DNA from: Zeugodacus cucurbitae
Taxonomy: Eukaryota; Arthropoda; Insecta; Diptera; Tephritidae
Direction of reading: 5' to 3'
NCBI RefSeq assembly: GCF_028554725.1
Contig: NC_071671.1
Span: 64,095,001-64,159,000 of the forward strand
DNA length: 64,000 bases
Within the stretch, counting starts at the first letter, position 1, and every line of letters starts with the position of its first letter. Under the pieces are notes generated by a model, which worked only from the letters and a program-made list of their open reading frames with translations, ran no database searches and was not told where the DNA came from. Below, one piece after another: positions 36,839 to 48,256 of this stretch. Both the position numbers and the translations under genes were made by a program.

Positions 36839-38097
36839 AACAAGATGAACACTAAATTGCCAATGAAGTACATGCCACCGACAATGTAGAACACCACAAG
36901 CCAGTGGTGAACATTTTTCTGTAATCAAAATGCGTTAAAAGAAGTCATGTTTCAAGTTAATAGGTAGGAGATATATAATCATTTTTTATAAGCATACGAA
37001 CCATATCTGTGACAATGAAGCCCATCGTCAGTGGTGCTAATAAGCTAATAATATTTGTTGCACAATTAGCTATGCCCATGAGGGTACCGGCAAAATTGGG
37101 TGACAGATCGATATGATTGGTGAGGAAGCCCAAATTACATAATAAATAAGCAGCGCTAGTGCCAAGACACTTTGATCAGCGCGCATATAACCGAGAAGTA
37201 TGATCGGTACTACAGGCACCCGATAGTGTTAAACAGCTTACGACTGGTATTGACGCTCGTGTAGCCACATTTAGTTAGAAAATCGGCTAAAATGTAAAAT
37301 ACAAATGTCAAGAATAAACTAGACAGATTAGGCGCGGAAGACAATAAGTGCATTGCTCTTGGTATCCTGTCCCAGAATGCTCTTCATGTACGAAGACGTT
37401 AACATAGTCCAAAAGCCCCTATCGTAAGTGCTCTGTACCACCAATAGCACCCAGAAAAGCACAGACGTGAGTATCTTCAATCAAGGTGTTTTTGTGGGAG
37501 ATCAAACTCAATATTATAACGAGTAAGCCGAAGAAATAAAATATACCCGGCCAACCCATGGAGGATATGGCAATCCAACTGCTAACCAACATGATCAGTG
37601 AGCTACCAAAAAGGGTGGTCGGCGCCCATTACGATAGCGAATTATGTATGAATGGGTAGGTACTACCCTATATGAGACCTGGACACATTCGTAGCGCGCA
37701 GAGCAGCTTCCCGTTGCCCAAACGCAAGCTCAGCGGTGTGAGTAAAGCCAAGAGTCCGGTCAGTGCTACACTACAAAGAAGAATTATTTTACCACCAAAT
37801 TTGTGATCCAACTGACTACCCGGTATTTGTGTTATGCAATAGCTCCAAAAGAAAATGCTGCGCAGTTAAGATTTTGTCTTCTCCTAGCATTGGTATGCCT
37901 TCGGAAAAATTATATTGTTATGACAAATAATTATAGAATCTAATAATATTTTATTCTCACCTCAAAGTAGGGTTTGTTTGAATTCTTATCCATCATTGCC
38001 ACGATCGCTATCGAGAGAATTACTCACTGCGTGAACGCAGCAGACAGTCCCAGATATATTGGAATACACTGTACATGACGAGCGCCGAAGAGCGTTG
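36839..38097 (-). pseudogene. SLC17 pseudogene, copy 11
   Basis: Recognisable exons: last exon 36918-36839 (its 3' part eroded), exon 2 remnant 37898-37002, and the 137-nt exon 38097-37961. Exon 2 is 897 nt instead of 1080, with several deletions: near 37140 (after the helix-10 motif), near 37220 (loss of the GFWVP segment), near 37397, a large one near 37500 removing the loop before CKWM, and one near 37610. Frames are broken throughout and no start exon is found, although the promoter cassette remains. Nearest relatives appear to be copies 10 and 13. Not expected to encode a protein. Confidence 0.9.
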
Positions 38098-38158
38098 CTA
38101 CAATTAAATAAACCATTTTTAAATTTATAATTTAAAAAAGACCGCTCCAAAAGAAGTT

Positions 38159-38184
38159 GACTGATCGAGATGTGGAAAACATCT
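38159..38184 (-). promoter_or_regulatory. intact promoter cassette above pseudogene 11
   Basis: GACTGATCGAGATGTGGAAA with the perfect palindrome AGATGT-ggaaa-ACATCT at 38168-38184. It is unchanged although the gene below it is wrecked and the start exon is gone. Confidence 0.55.
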
Positions 38185-38498
38185 AACTGTGTAAACTTTT
38201 TTTTTGAGTTATGTACCTTGTGCTTTTGTTCTGTACCTATCTATGTACCCTCTTTAGGAACAATTAGTTTTTGCAATTCCTATATAATAATAATTTATTG
38301 AAATGAGCAAATATTTTAGTTTTCATAAATTACCTAAGAGTATTAAACGAACTCTTTGGTATACTTTTGTTTATGATATAATTGCAGATAATTAAGAAAA
38401 TATACTTTCATACAGTGCATAAATCAGGTAAACATTCCGTACAAATATTATAATATTAATATAAAAACGTAATGCTGAGCTTTAGTATACATTTTTCT

Positions 38499-38830
38499 TG
38501 TCATTAACTGGCTCGAATTTGACGTGTTCTATTTGTTAGTGAGACACTTTGGGTTAATTCCTTTTCTGGATTTTGACTTGACCGAACAGGATGAATAGCA
38601 AATTTGTAATAAATTTAAAGGCAGCGGTGATATCTATTCTCGATCGAGAAACAATTTTCCGTTGTAGAAGTTCCACATTTTCCTCGAAAACTTCGACTCA
38701 AAATATTGGCTTCATTTATGAACTGTCACAATTTCCCAAACATATAGAAAATGAGAGGAAAGTGCGAATCCTCAGCAAACCTTGGACCACCCTTAGGAAC
38801 GCCAGAAACAGGTTTTCGTGTCAAGAAATA
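38499..38830 (-). pseudogene. SLC17 relic, copy 12 (twin of relic 9)
   Basis: 38499-38640 matches the last exon of copy 19 (plus-strand TGGCTCGAATTTGACGTGTT and ATTTTGACTTGACCGAACAG), and about 38755-38830 matches exon 2 around the helix-4 motif (minus-strand reading LRVVQGLLRI). Intervening sequence ACCGTTGTAGAAGTTCCAC-like is shared with relic 9 (here TTCCGTTGTAGAAGTTCCAC). It is a duplicate of relic 9 that decayed differently and lacks the RTE-like tail. Confidence 0.75.
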
Positions 38831-39425
38831 GCTCCAGGATGGACACCTGAGACTTTGCTGGTACTATACATTTGAATCCATATAAATTATGGAAATACTT
38901 TTGCTCAATATACTTATAGCAAAATTACATTAATGCTGTGGTAAGAAACGTCGCAAAAAAATTATTTTTACCACCTTATAATATACTGCAATATACTCAA
39001 CCAAAGTAATGATATTTCATTAAGATATCGGAGAGATTTATGGTATTTTCGGTTTAAAGTCAGTCATATTACATTCGGGTTGTGGTGTGTTAAAAAAGTC
39101 ATCTGATTATTTATTAGACAAACGGGACCACTAATTGTTACAGGTGTATTCTGATATCTTCATCGCTCGAAGATATTGCTGTATATATTGCACGGATCAG
39201 ATGAAATTGAAAATTGTATCCATTTCTCATACCAATATAAATGCATGATTGTTACTAAACAATCTTTACTATAAAATAAAGTACTACCACGACGTTTGTC
39301 TTTAGCGAAATAACGCTTTATCTTGATCAACAAAATTTTTACACTTTGTAAAACATATTTCGAGAGTAAACAACTACTATATATATTATACAAATACAAG
39401 AATTAGAAAATATCTGTTCCATTCG
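38831..39425. other. intergenic, relic 12 to copy 13
   Basis: 3' flank of copy 13, similar to 33.85-34.56 kb as noted for copy 10. No gene recognised. Confidence 0.45.
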
Positions 39426-41103
39426 TCATTCTTCATTTTGATTGTTTCGCTCAGTATGTGGTGTCGCTCGTTCCACTGAGTTCCAGAATTGAATTTTCGT
39501 TTCACCAAATAAGATGAACAATAAATTGCCAATAAAGTACATGCCACCGACAATGTAGAACACCACACGCCACTGGTAAACATTTTTCTGTAATCAAAAT
39601 GCGTTAAAAGAAATAATATTTCAAGTTAATAGGTAGGAGATATATAATCATTTTTTATAAACATACGAACCGTATCTGTGACAATGAAGCCCACCGTCAG
39701 TGGTGCTAATAAGCTAATAATATTTGTTGCACAATTAGCTATGCCCATGAGGGTACCAGCAAAATTGGGTGATAGATCGATATGATTAGTGAGGAAACCC
39801 AAATAGCTGGCCGAATTCACACCCACAGCAATAACAAGCAACGCTAATGCCAACTCACTCTGATCGGCGCTCATATAACCGAACAGTATGATCGGTACGA
39901 CGGGCACCCACAGACCGAGAGTGTTGAAGAGCTTACGACTGGTATTGACGCTCGTGTAGCCACGTTTAATCAGAAAATCGGCTAAAACACAAAATAAAAA
40001 TGTCAAGAATAAACTAAACAGATAAGGTACGGCAGACATGAGTGCATTGCTCTCGATATCCTGTCCAAGTACGCCTTTCATGTACGAAGGTATTTCCATT
40101 TGTATTGTCACCAAACCCCAATTGAAAGAGCACTGTGCCACCAATAGCACCCAAAAAGGTACAGATGTGAATATCTTCAACCAAGGTGTTTTTGTGGCTG
40201 CATGCTCAGGTTCCGGTTTGGTCGATGTTGCCAGCGCGGTTTCAATGAACATGCGTTCCTCTATTCTCATCCATTTGCATTCGCTAGGTGCTTTTGCGCC
40301 AACCAAGTACCAGATCAAACCCCAAATTAAGCTGAATATGCCGGAGAAATAAAATATACCCGGCCATCCAAAGGAGGATGTGGCAATCCAACCACTAACC
40401 AGCATGCTCAATAAGGTACCAAACGGCACACCGGTGTAGCAAAAGGCGCCAAGAGAGGCACGCTCCTCGGCAGGTACCCATTTCGAGAGCAACGTATGTA
40501 TCGATGGGAATGTGCTACCCTGTATGAGACCTTGACACACTCGTAGCGCACAGAGCAGCTTCCAGTCGCCCAAGTGCACGCTCATCGGAGTGAGTAAAGC
40601 CAAGATTGCACTCAATGCTACACTACAAAGTAGTGTTATTTTACCACCTAATCTGTGAACCAACTGACTGCCCGGTATTTGTGTTATGCAATAGCCCCAA
40701 AAGAAACTGCTAAGCACATATGATTTTGTCTCCTCCGACCATTGATACTCCTACGGTAAGAATTACAATAGTTTAAAGTTATTATATTTTTAAAATGTTA
40801 TTTGTTGTTTAAAGTTATTATATTTTTAAAATGTTATTTGTTGTTTTCTCACCTCAAAGTCGGGATTTGTCGAATTCCTATCCATCATTGCTACTATTGC
40901 TACGGAGAGATTTACTCGCTGTGCGTACCCAACTGACAGTCCCAGAAATATTAGGATACACTGTACATGTCGAGCGCCGAAGAGCGGTGCTACAGTTAAA
41001 GGATATTTTTATTAAAGCAAATTTTAAAAAACGTTAGCTTCTTGCTATTTATTTCTTAATACAAACATTTATATTCATTATCACCTATCTGTGTATTTTC
41101 CAT
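39426..41103 (-). CDS. SLC17-type MFS transporter, copy 13
   Basis: Exons 41103-41067 (MENTQIGDNEYK), 40989-40853, 40750-39671, 39587-39426; 471 aa; introns 77, 102 and 83 nt. The split codon T/CA gives S before PLFGARHVQC. Exon 2: EYQWSEETKSYVLSSFFWGY, IPGSQLVHRLGG (usual AHRFGG), RVCQGLIQG, WVPAEERASLGA, NHIDLSPNFAGTLMGIAN. The helix-7 side reads LVTIQMEIPSYMKGV, as in pseudogene 15. Exon 3 begins KNVYQWRVVFYIVGGMYF and ends ERNNQNEE. The second intron holds a 36-bp tandem duplication. Promoter cassette about 70 nt upstream. Confidence 0.91.
40772..40843. repeat. 36-bp tandem duplication in intron of copy 13
   Basis: Two exact copies of a 36-bp unit starting TTTAAAGTTATTATATTTTT at 40772 and 40808. 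This explains why the intron is 102 nt where copies 8, 10, 14 and 16 have 63. Confidence 0.9.
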
Positions 41104-41169
41104 TTTATCGTGTTGTTGGCACACCGTTAGAAAAGAAATGAAACTACACGAAGCACAGAAAATTGTGTT

Positions 41170-41195
41170 CACTGATCGAGATGTGGAAAACATCT
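41170..41195 (-). promoter_or_regulatory. initiator/palindrome cassette of copy 13
   Basis: Perfect palindrome AGATGT-ggaaa-ACATCT at 41179-41195 and TCAGTG with its A at 41173, 70 nt before the ATG. Confidence 0.55.
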
Positions 41196-41760
41196 AATAG
41201 TATTAACTTTTTTTTAAGTTATGTACCTTCTGCTAATTTCTATACCTTTCTATCTAACATCTGTAGGAACAATTGAATTTTACAATTTGCCTTATAATAA
41301 TAATTTATTTAAATGAGCAAAAACCTTACGTTTCATACATAAATTACTCAAGAGTGCTAAACGAACTCTTTGGTATACTTTTGTTTATGATATGATTGCA
41401 GATAATTAAGAAAATATATTTTAAGACACCCATAAAGTCACATAATTATTTTTTACACCAGCAGTTTCCGTAACCAAATCACTTCTATAGCTTTGGAGCC
41501 TGCTTAGCCGTGTTTCGAACCCATAACGGATGGGTAGTTATGTTACAAACCATTCCGTTGTATGAAGGGTCTCTGGTTAAGTGGCCATACGATAAGAATG
41601 TCACGTCAATTTGTATCATATTTCAGAGTTCGAAGAACAAATGATTTGTACTGCTCTAGTGCTGTAGTTGGTTTAATATGGGTAAAAGGAAATCGCTATC
41701 GGTCGAAGAAAAAGCAATAATCGAAATTTATGAATAGCTTTAAGTAACTGCAATATAGAA

Positions 41761-42882
41761 CAAGTAAGGAAGAACTAAGTTCGGTTGTGAAAGAACATTT
41801 TATACTCTCGCAATTTATTTATTTAACTTTATTTATATTATATAATACACAATTTGACCCACATATTCGTCATATATATTATATAAATTGCATTGAAAGT
41901 TGGAAACCCTAATTTTAGGTTAGAAGCATCGATTGTCCTCATGTACGATTTATTGAAAACCTATGGTCCGATTTCGGCGATTTTTAGAAAGAGGCTGCCA
42001 CACTATAAATGTAGTATTTGCGCAAAGTTCTGTTCCGATATCTTCTTTTGTGCTTACTTTATATATTGTAAAGATATTCAGATCGACTTCAAAGGGCGTG
42101 TTTGTGAACCGATTTGGCATATTTTCATATTATATCATTGGGATGCAATGAAAATATTACAAACCAAATTTCATTAATATTGGTCGAGTAGTTTCGGAGA
42201 TATGGTTTTTGACCCATAAGTGGGCGGAGCAACACCCATTTAAAATTTTGTATACCAATTTGGGTGGAGTCCTTCTGTACCTTCTTTATAATGAAATTTT
42301 AGATTTCTGGTGTTTTACCTTACTGCATTTTTAGTAGTTTCCAACATAACCTTTGCATGGGAGGTGGGTGTGGTTATAATCCGATTTCCTACATTTTTGG
42401 ACTGTATAAGGTAGTACCTAAAGAAACGATTCTAGAAAGTTTGGTTGACATAGCTCAACTAGTTTACGAGATATGTACAAAAAACTTAGTAGGGTCGGGT
42501 CCACGCCTACTTCCCCAAAAAAATTACATCCGGATATACCCCTTCCTAGTTCGATCCTTTGTTACTTTTATAACTTTATTTATGACTTAGTTATGACACT
42601 TTATATTTTTTCGGTTTTTGCCATTTTGTGGACCTATGGTGCCAAGAAACAAGTGTGCCAAGTTTTATCAAAATATCTTAATTTTTACTCAAGTTACAGC
42701 TTGCAAAGACGGACGGACGGCCGTACAGACATACATCCGGATTTGAACTCCACTCTTCACCCTGATCACTTTGGTATATCTAACCCTATATGTAACTCGT
42801 TTAGTTTTGGGTGTTACAAACAACCGTTATGTGAACAAAACTATAATACTCTCTTAAGCAACTTTGTTCCGAGAGTATAAAA
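41761..42882 (+). repeat. dispersed repeat, longest copy
   Basis: Begins CAAGTAAGGAAGAACTAAGT followed by TCGG and TTTATACTCTCGCAATTTAT, and ends AACTTTGTTCCGAGAGTATA. Internal landmarks: GAGTAGTTTCGGAGATATGG, AAGACGGACGGACGGCCGTA, CACCCTGATCACTTTGGTAT. About 1.1 kb, with no transposase or polymerase reading. The two ends are related as inverse images (TATACTCTCG near the start, CGAGAGTATA at the end), suggesting a non-autonomous DNA element. I recall this as a very common dipteran repeat, but the class is unassigned. Confidence 0.75.
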
Positions 42883-43441
42883 AACGGTTACATGCCATTT
42901 CTTGTTAAAAATTTGGTATTTCAGATGCTTATAATCGAGCAATTTTGACAGAAGCTTACAATTTCTATGATTCGACCATTAACATCAGGACAAATGGTGG
43001 CGTTAAGACGAGCTTATCTAATGTTCAGAGGGTAATAAAGAATGCTACATATTTGAAAATACAGTTGAACTTCCCTAATTCGAATCTCCATAATCCACAA
43101 AATAACTTCGATATAGAGAGACTTCGAATTATAGAAATTTTCATTAAAACTTACAATTTTTCTAAGAACTATAAAATGTAGATTTATATACATTTTTATT
43201 TATTTACTTCCCGATACCCGAAGAGGCACACGATTACCTTTGGTGTCTGATTGATGGATGCTAAATATGCCGCCTTTTTGGAAGAAATCAAGTTTTTTAG
43301 GAATAGATGGATACAATTACAGTACTTTCGGAAGAAGAAACATCAGTTGGAATGACTAAATGGTCATGTGGGAAGTGTGATGGGAATAGCCATTTACTAC
43401 TATTGTACATATGTACGGATTGCAAAAAAAAATACGTATTC

Positions 43442-43826
43442 CAAGTAAGTAGAGGCTACGTTCGGGTGCAACCGAATATTTTATACTCTCGCAATTTATT
43501 GATGTAATTTTATAAAGGTAACACAATTCAACACATATATTAGGCATAAAGTAAAATAGAATAAGGAAAATCATCATATATAACATAAGCGAGCTGTGGT
43601 TATTCCTGAACCGATTTTACTCATTGTAGGGCTACAAATCTAGGAAAAGTTATGACCCGATTTTAAGATATCTTAAACTTCCTTGGCACCCTGAGGAGGT
43701 TGCTTTCGAAAATGGGCAAAATCGAACCATTACCACGCCCACAAAATGACGCAAACCAAAAACCTATATATCGAACATTATGTGAGCAAAATACTCTTAC
43801 AGCAACTTTGTTGCGTTAGTATAATA
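43442..43826 (+). repeat. dispersed repeat, internally deleted copy
   Basis: Starts CAAGTAAGTAGAGGCTACGT then TCGGGTGCAACCGAATATTT and TTATACTCTCGCAATTTATT; ends GCAACTTTGTTGCGTTAGTA. About 385 bp, so most of the interior of the longer copy is missing. Confidence 0.7.
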
Positions 43827-44153
43827 AAGCAATACTGGCGTGTTCCTTTAGCAAGATAACGGTATATCTAATTTGTAATTTTATGCCACGGAGCTCAGGG
43901 TTTCTTTTGTGCGCACAAGAGCTCTATCAGGCAAAAGCTTTCAACAGTTACCCATCGAAATAAAATAGTTTAAAGAAATATAATGAAGGAGTTTTGGACG
44001 CTTTGGCATTAGTTGAAGACAAACCGTTAGAAAGCTCAAAATAGTAATTCTAAGTAAACTGTGTACATAGTTCGGGCGTATATTGCATAATGTCTCTAAC
44101 CAAATTAAAACAGCGCAACATATTGTGAATGTATAAAAATAGTGTATAGTGTT

Positions 44154-45791
44154 TCATTCTTCACTCTGATAATTGCGCATCGCATATGGTGATCGCCTTA
44201 CTGAGTTCCAGGCTTGGATTTTGGTCTGGCCAAACAGGATGAACAATAAATTTCCAAAGAAGTACATGCCGCCGGTAATGTAAAAGACGATACGCCACTG
44301 ATGTACATTTTTCTATAAAGAGGAAGAAGTGAGGTAATGAATAATGATTTTAGATTGGGGATTTATTAGAATTTTTATAAGAATACGAACCTCGTCTGTG
44401 ATGATGAAACCCACCGTTAGAGTTGCTAAAAAGTTTATAATACCCGTTAAAAAATTCGCTATGCCCAAGAGGATACCAGCAAAATTGGGTGATAAATCAA
44501 TATGATTGGTAAGAAACCCCAAATTGCAGGCGGCACTCATACCAACAGCAATAATAAGCAATGCCAGTGCCAATTCACTCTGATCGGAGCGCATATAACC
44601 GAGTAATATGATCGGCACTACGGGCACCCATAAACCGATAGTGTTGAGCAACTTACGACTGGTATTGACGCTCGTATAGCCACGTTTATTTAGAAAATTC
44701 GCTAAACCACAAACTACAAATGTCAAGAATATACAAGACAGATAAGGTGCGGAAGACATAAGTGTATTGCTCTTAATATCCTGTCCCAGTATGCCTTTCA
44801 TGTACAAAGGTATTCCTGTCATTATTATAATAAATCCCCAACAGGTGGTGCACTGTGCCACCAATAGCACCCAGAAAGGCAGCGATGTGAGTATCTTCAA
44901 CCAAGGTGTTTTTGTGGGAGCATGCTCTTGCTCAAGCTCCCGTTTAGCTGATGTTACCAGTGTGGCTTCAATGAATATACGCTCCTCTTCACTCATCCAT
45001 TTACACTCGCTGGGTGCGTTTGCGCCAACCAAGTACCAACTCAAACCCCAAATTAAGCTGAATAAGCCGGAGAAATAAAATATACCTGGCCAACCCAAGG
45101 GGGATATGGCAATCCAACTGTTGACCAACATGCTCACTAAGGTACCAAAGTACACGCCAGTGTAGCAAAACGTACAAAGTGTGCCGCGTTCCTCGACTGG
45201 TGCCCATTTCGAGAGCAACGTATGTATCGATGGGTATGTGCTACCCTGTGTGAGACCTTGACAAAAACGTAGCGCACAAAACAACATCCAGTCGCCCAAA
45301 CACACGCTCAACGGTGTGAGTAAAGCCAAAATTGCACTCAAAGTTACACTGCAGAGAAGTGTTATTTTACCACCAAATCGGTGCGCCAACTGGCTGCCCG
45401 GTATTTGTGTTATGCAATAGCCCCAAAAGAAACTGCTGAGGAGGTAAGATTTGGTCTCTTCAGACCATTGGTATTCCTTCGGTAAAGAGTTACAATTGTG
45501 GCAAGTTATTATGTTTCTAATTTTTTATTGTTTTCTCACCTCAAAGTCGGGATTTGTCGAATTCCTATCCATCATTGCTACTATTGCTACGGAGAGATTT
45601 ACTCTCTGTATGTACGCAGCGGACAGTCCCAGGAATATTAGAATACACTGTACATGTCGAGCGCCGAAGAGCGGTGCTACAGTTAAAGGATATATTTAGT
45701 AAAGCAAGTTTAAAAAAAAAGTTAGCTTCTTGCTATTTATTTCTTAATACAAACATTTATATTCATTATCACCTATCTCTGTATTTTCCAT
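44154..45791 (-). CDS. SLC17-type MFS transporter, copy 14
   Basis: Exons 45791-45755 (MENTEIGDNEYK), 45676-45540, 45476-44391, 44312-44154; 472 aa; introns 78, 63 and 78 nt. Exon 2 is 1086 nt because the central cytoplasmic loop has two extra residues (KRELEQEHAPTKTPW, usual KPEHEHAPTKTPW). Landmarks: IPGSQLAHRFGG, RFCQGLTQG, WAPVEERGTLCT, NHIDLSPNFAGILLGIAN. The last splice follows GAG rather than GCG, giving ITDE before the last helix. Exon 3 KNVHQWRIVFYITGGMYFFG ends MRNYQSEE as in copy 8; the 3' flanks of 8 and 14 are also alike. Some substitutions (LATLTVG for LAPLTVG, NKRGY for IKRGY) hint at relaxed constraint, but the frame is intact. Confidence 0.88.
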
Positions 45792-45858
45792 TTTTATCGA
45801 GTTGTTGGCACACCGTTAGAAAAGAAATGAAACTACACGAAGCACTTAAAATTGTGTT

Positions 45859-45884
45859 GACTGATCGAGATGTGGAAAACATCT
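45859..45884 (-). promoter_or_regulatory. initiator/palindrome cassette of copy 14
   Basis: Perfect palindrome AGATGT-ggaaa-ACATCT at 45868-45884, TCAGTC with its A at 45862, 71 nt before the ATG. Confidence 0.55.
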
Positions 45885-46769
45885 AATAGTATAAGCTTTT
45901 TTTTTTAAGTTGTGTACCTTCTGCTAATTTCATTGCCTTTCTATCTAACTTCTGTAGGAACGATTTTACAATTTGTCATATAATAATAATTTAATGAAAT
46001 GAGAGTACTAAACGAATTCTTTGGTATACTTTTGTTTATGATATGATTGCAGATAATTAAGAAAGTATATTTTAAGACACCCATAATAGTCACACAATTA
46101 TGTTTTATATTAACAGTTCTTAAACAAACGTCTTCCATAACTTTGAATTTTTCATATTTAGCTATGTTTCGAATAACTTCTTCTTCAGTTAACACTTCGT
46201 TTATCTAGGTTCCACCATAAACTCAAACAACGACGACAGACACGAAATCAATTGGAGGATCACTCTTGCCAAAAGGTGCTATCACGGACACTGTAGGCAA
46301 TGGAAAAGCAGAGTCCTCTCTCGCAAAACCAAAGTAACGCTCTCTAAGTCACTCAACATACCCGTTCTGATGTATGGCGCGGAAGCATGGACCGATAAAG
46401 AAGAGACCTCCTTAGGATCGTCCTCCGAATGATTTATGGCCCGCTACGCGTAGACGACTGCGGGATTCGTTGGAATGACGAGCTGTATGAGCTCTTCGGC
46501 GATTTAGATATAGTGCGGCGCATAAAAATACAGCGGTTGAAATTAGTTGAGTTACTACTCCTGATATGTAAATTTTTTTTCAATATACATTCGGACCTAC
46601 CGTATCCTCTAATAAACTAAAGTACTACTGATGTTTATCTTTAGCGAAATAACACTTTATCTATTTACAATTACAACATCTATTACTATTTACAACATAT
46701 AACGAGAATTTACAAATACTGCCCATATTATATAAGTAAAATATGGGAAAAATTCAGACTTTATCATTC
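45885..46769. other. intergenic, copy 14 to pseudogene 15
   Basis: Contains the reverse-transcriptase remnant at 46.21-46.56 kb. No other gene recognised. Confidence 0.5.
46206..46562 (+). mobile_element. non-LTR reverse-transcriptase C-terminal remnant
   Basis: Plus-strand readings in shifting frames give INWRITLAKRCYHGHCRQ, KVTLSKSLNIPVLMYGAEAW and then GIRWNDELYELFGDLDIVRR IKIQRL, the typical C-terminal stretch of non-LTR polymerases (the LMYGAEAW motif followed by the NxELYEL...IKIQRLRWLGH region). At least one frameshift separates the LMYGAEAW and NDELYEL readings, and the frame decays after KIQRL. A dead fragment; exact clade not assigned. Confidence 0.75.
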
Positions 46770-48135
46770 TTAATTTTGATGATCGCGAACAGAATGTGGT
46801 GGCGCTCGTTCCACTGAGTTCCAGGCTTGGATTTTCGTCTCACCAAACAAGATGAACACTAAATTGCCAATGAAATACATGCCACTGGCGATGTATATAG
46901 TGCTGAACAGCTTACGATTGGCATTGACATTCGTGTAGCTACGCTTAATCAGAAAATTGGCTAAAAGGCAAAATACAAATGTCAATAACATATTGGCCAA
47001 ATAAGGTGCGGAAGACATGAGTGCATTGCTCTCGATATCCTGTCCCAGTACGCTTTTCATATACGCAGGTATTTCCATTTGTATTGTCACAAAACCCCAA
47101 TTGAAAGAGCACTGTGCCACCAATAGCACGCAAAAAGGCACAGATGTGAATATCTTTAACCAAGGTGTTTTTGTGGGAGCATGCTCATGCTCATGATTTG
47201 GTGGTAGCCGATGTTACCAGTGTGGCTTCAATGAACATACGCTCCTCTTCACTCATCCATTTGCACTCGCTGGCGCCTATCAAGTACCAAATCAAACCCC
47301 AAATAATGCTGAGTAAGCCGGAGAAATAAAATATACCCGGCCAACCCAAAGAAAATATGGCAATCCAACCACTAACCAACATAATCACTGAGCTACCAAA
47401 AGGCACACCAGCGTAACAAAAATTACCAATTGAACCGCGCTCCTTAGATGGCGCCCATGTCGAGAGTAGCGTACATATTGATGGATAGATGGTGCCCTGT
47501 ATAAGACCTTGACACACTCGTAGCGCACAGAGCAGCTTCCAGTCGCCCAAACACACGCTCAGCGGTGTGAGTAAAGCCAAAATTGTACTCAAAGTTACAC
47601 TGCAGAGAAGTGTTATTTTACCACCAAATCTATGCGCCAACTGACTGCCCGGTATTTGTGTAACGAAATAACCCCAATAAAAACTGCTCAGCAGGTAAGA
47701 TTTTGTCTGCTCTGACCATTCGTATTCCTGCGGAGATTCTGTTATTTTCTCACTTCAAAATCGAGGTTTGTCGAATTCTTATCCGTCATTGCCACGATCG
47801 CCACCAAGAGATTTACACGCTGTATTACTGCAACAGACAGTCCCAGAAATATCAGAGTACACTGTACATGGCGAGCGCCGTAAAGCGGAGCTAAAATTTA
47901 TAGAAATGTTTTTTAGGAAAGAATTTTGATTTTCAATATTGACTTAAATGCATAACACGATTTCTTTGAATGCATCGATATTTTTCTTTTGGACTTCTTT
48001 GCTTTAATGAATAGAGATTTTTATTAAATAATTTTTCTCTCGAAAGTTCTAAATTTTTTTACAAAAAAGTAAGCTTTATGCTATTTACTTTTACAAACCT
48101 TTATGTTCACTATCTCTTATACGATTATTTTCCAT
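46770..48135 (-). pseudogene. SLC17 pseudogene, copy 15 (deletion-fused)
   Basis: Start exon 48135-48099 (MENNRIRDSEHK) and 137-nt exon 47890-47754 are intact in length but carry unusual changes (PLYGARH, NLLVAIVAMTD). The intron before exon 2 is only 26 nt (47728-47753), below a workable size. Exon 2 runs from 47727 with IPGSQLAHRFGG and RVCQGLIQG, loses three residues in the GASECKW region, then hits a frameshift and stop at about 47190-47210 (reads SATTKS-stop). Beyond it the frame resumes and then jumps directly from RKLFSTI to YIASGMYFIGN: one deletion removed helices after the central loop, the last intron and the start of the last exon. It ends VRDHQN at 46770. Not functional as read. 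Confidence 0.9.
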
Positions 48136-48230
48136 TTTTTATCGAGTAGTTAATACAATGTGAGAAAAGAACTGAAGCTTCACAAAGCACTAATTATTGA
48201 ACTGACACGGTCACTGTAAGAAAACAAGTT

Positions 48231-48256
48231 GACTGATCGAGATGTGGAAAACATCT
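48231..48256 (-). promoter_or_regulatory. initiator/palindrome cassette of pseudogene 15
   Basis: Perfect palindrome AGATGT-ggaaa-ACATCT at 48240-48256, TCAGTC with its A at 48234, 99 nt before the ATG. Retained despite the broken gene. Confidence 0.55.

Larger units (their letters stand above)
41196..44153. other. intergenic, copies 13-14
   Basis: The largest gene-free stretch inside the array. It contains two plus-oriented dispersed repeats (41.76-42.88 and 43.44-43.83 kb) and, at 43.98-44.15 kb, the flank segment also found downstream of copy 8. Open frames inside the repeats (for example 42473-42880) are not conserved between repeat copies and are not called. Confidence 0.55.

Noticed and set aside
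40772..40843. CRISPR-like repeat
   Set aside because: Just two adjacent 36-bp units without spacers, inside an intron of a eukaryotic gene.
42473..42880. 135-codon open frame at about 42.5 kb
   Set aside because: Lies inside the dispersed non-coding repeat; the reading is not preserved in other copies of the repeat.
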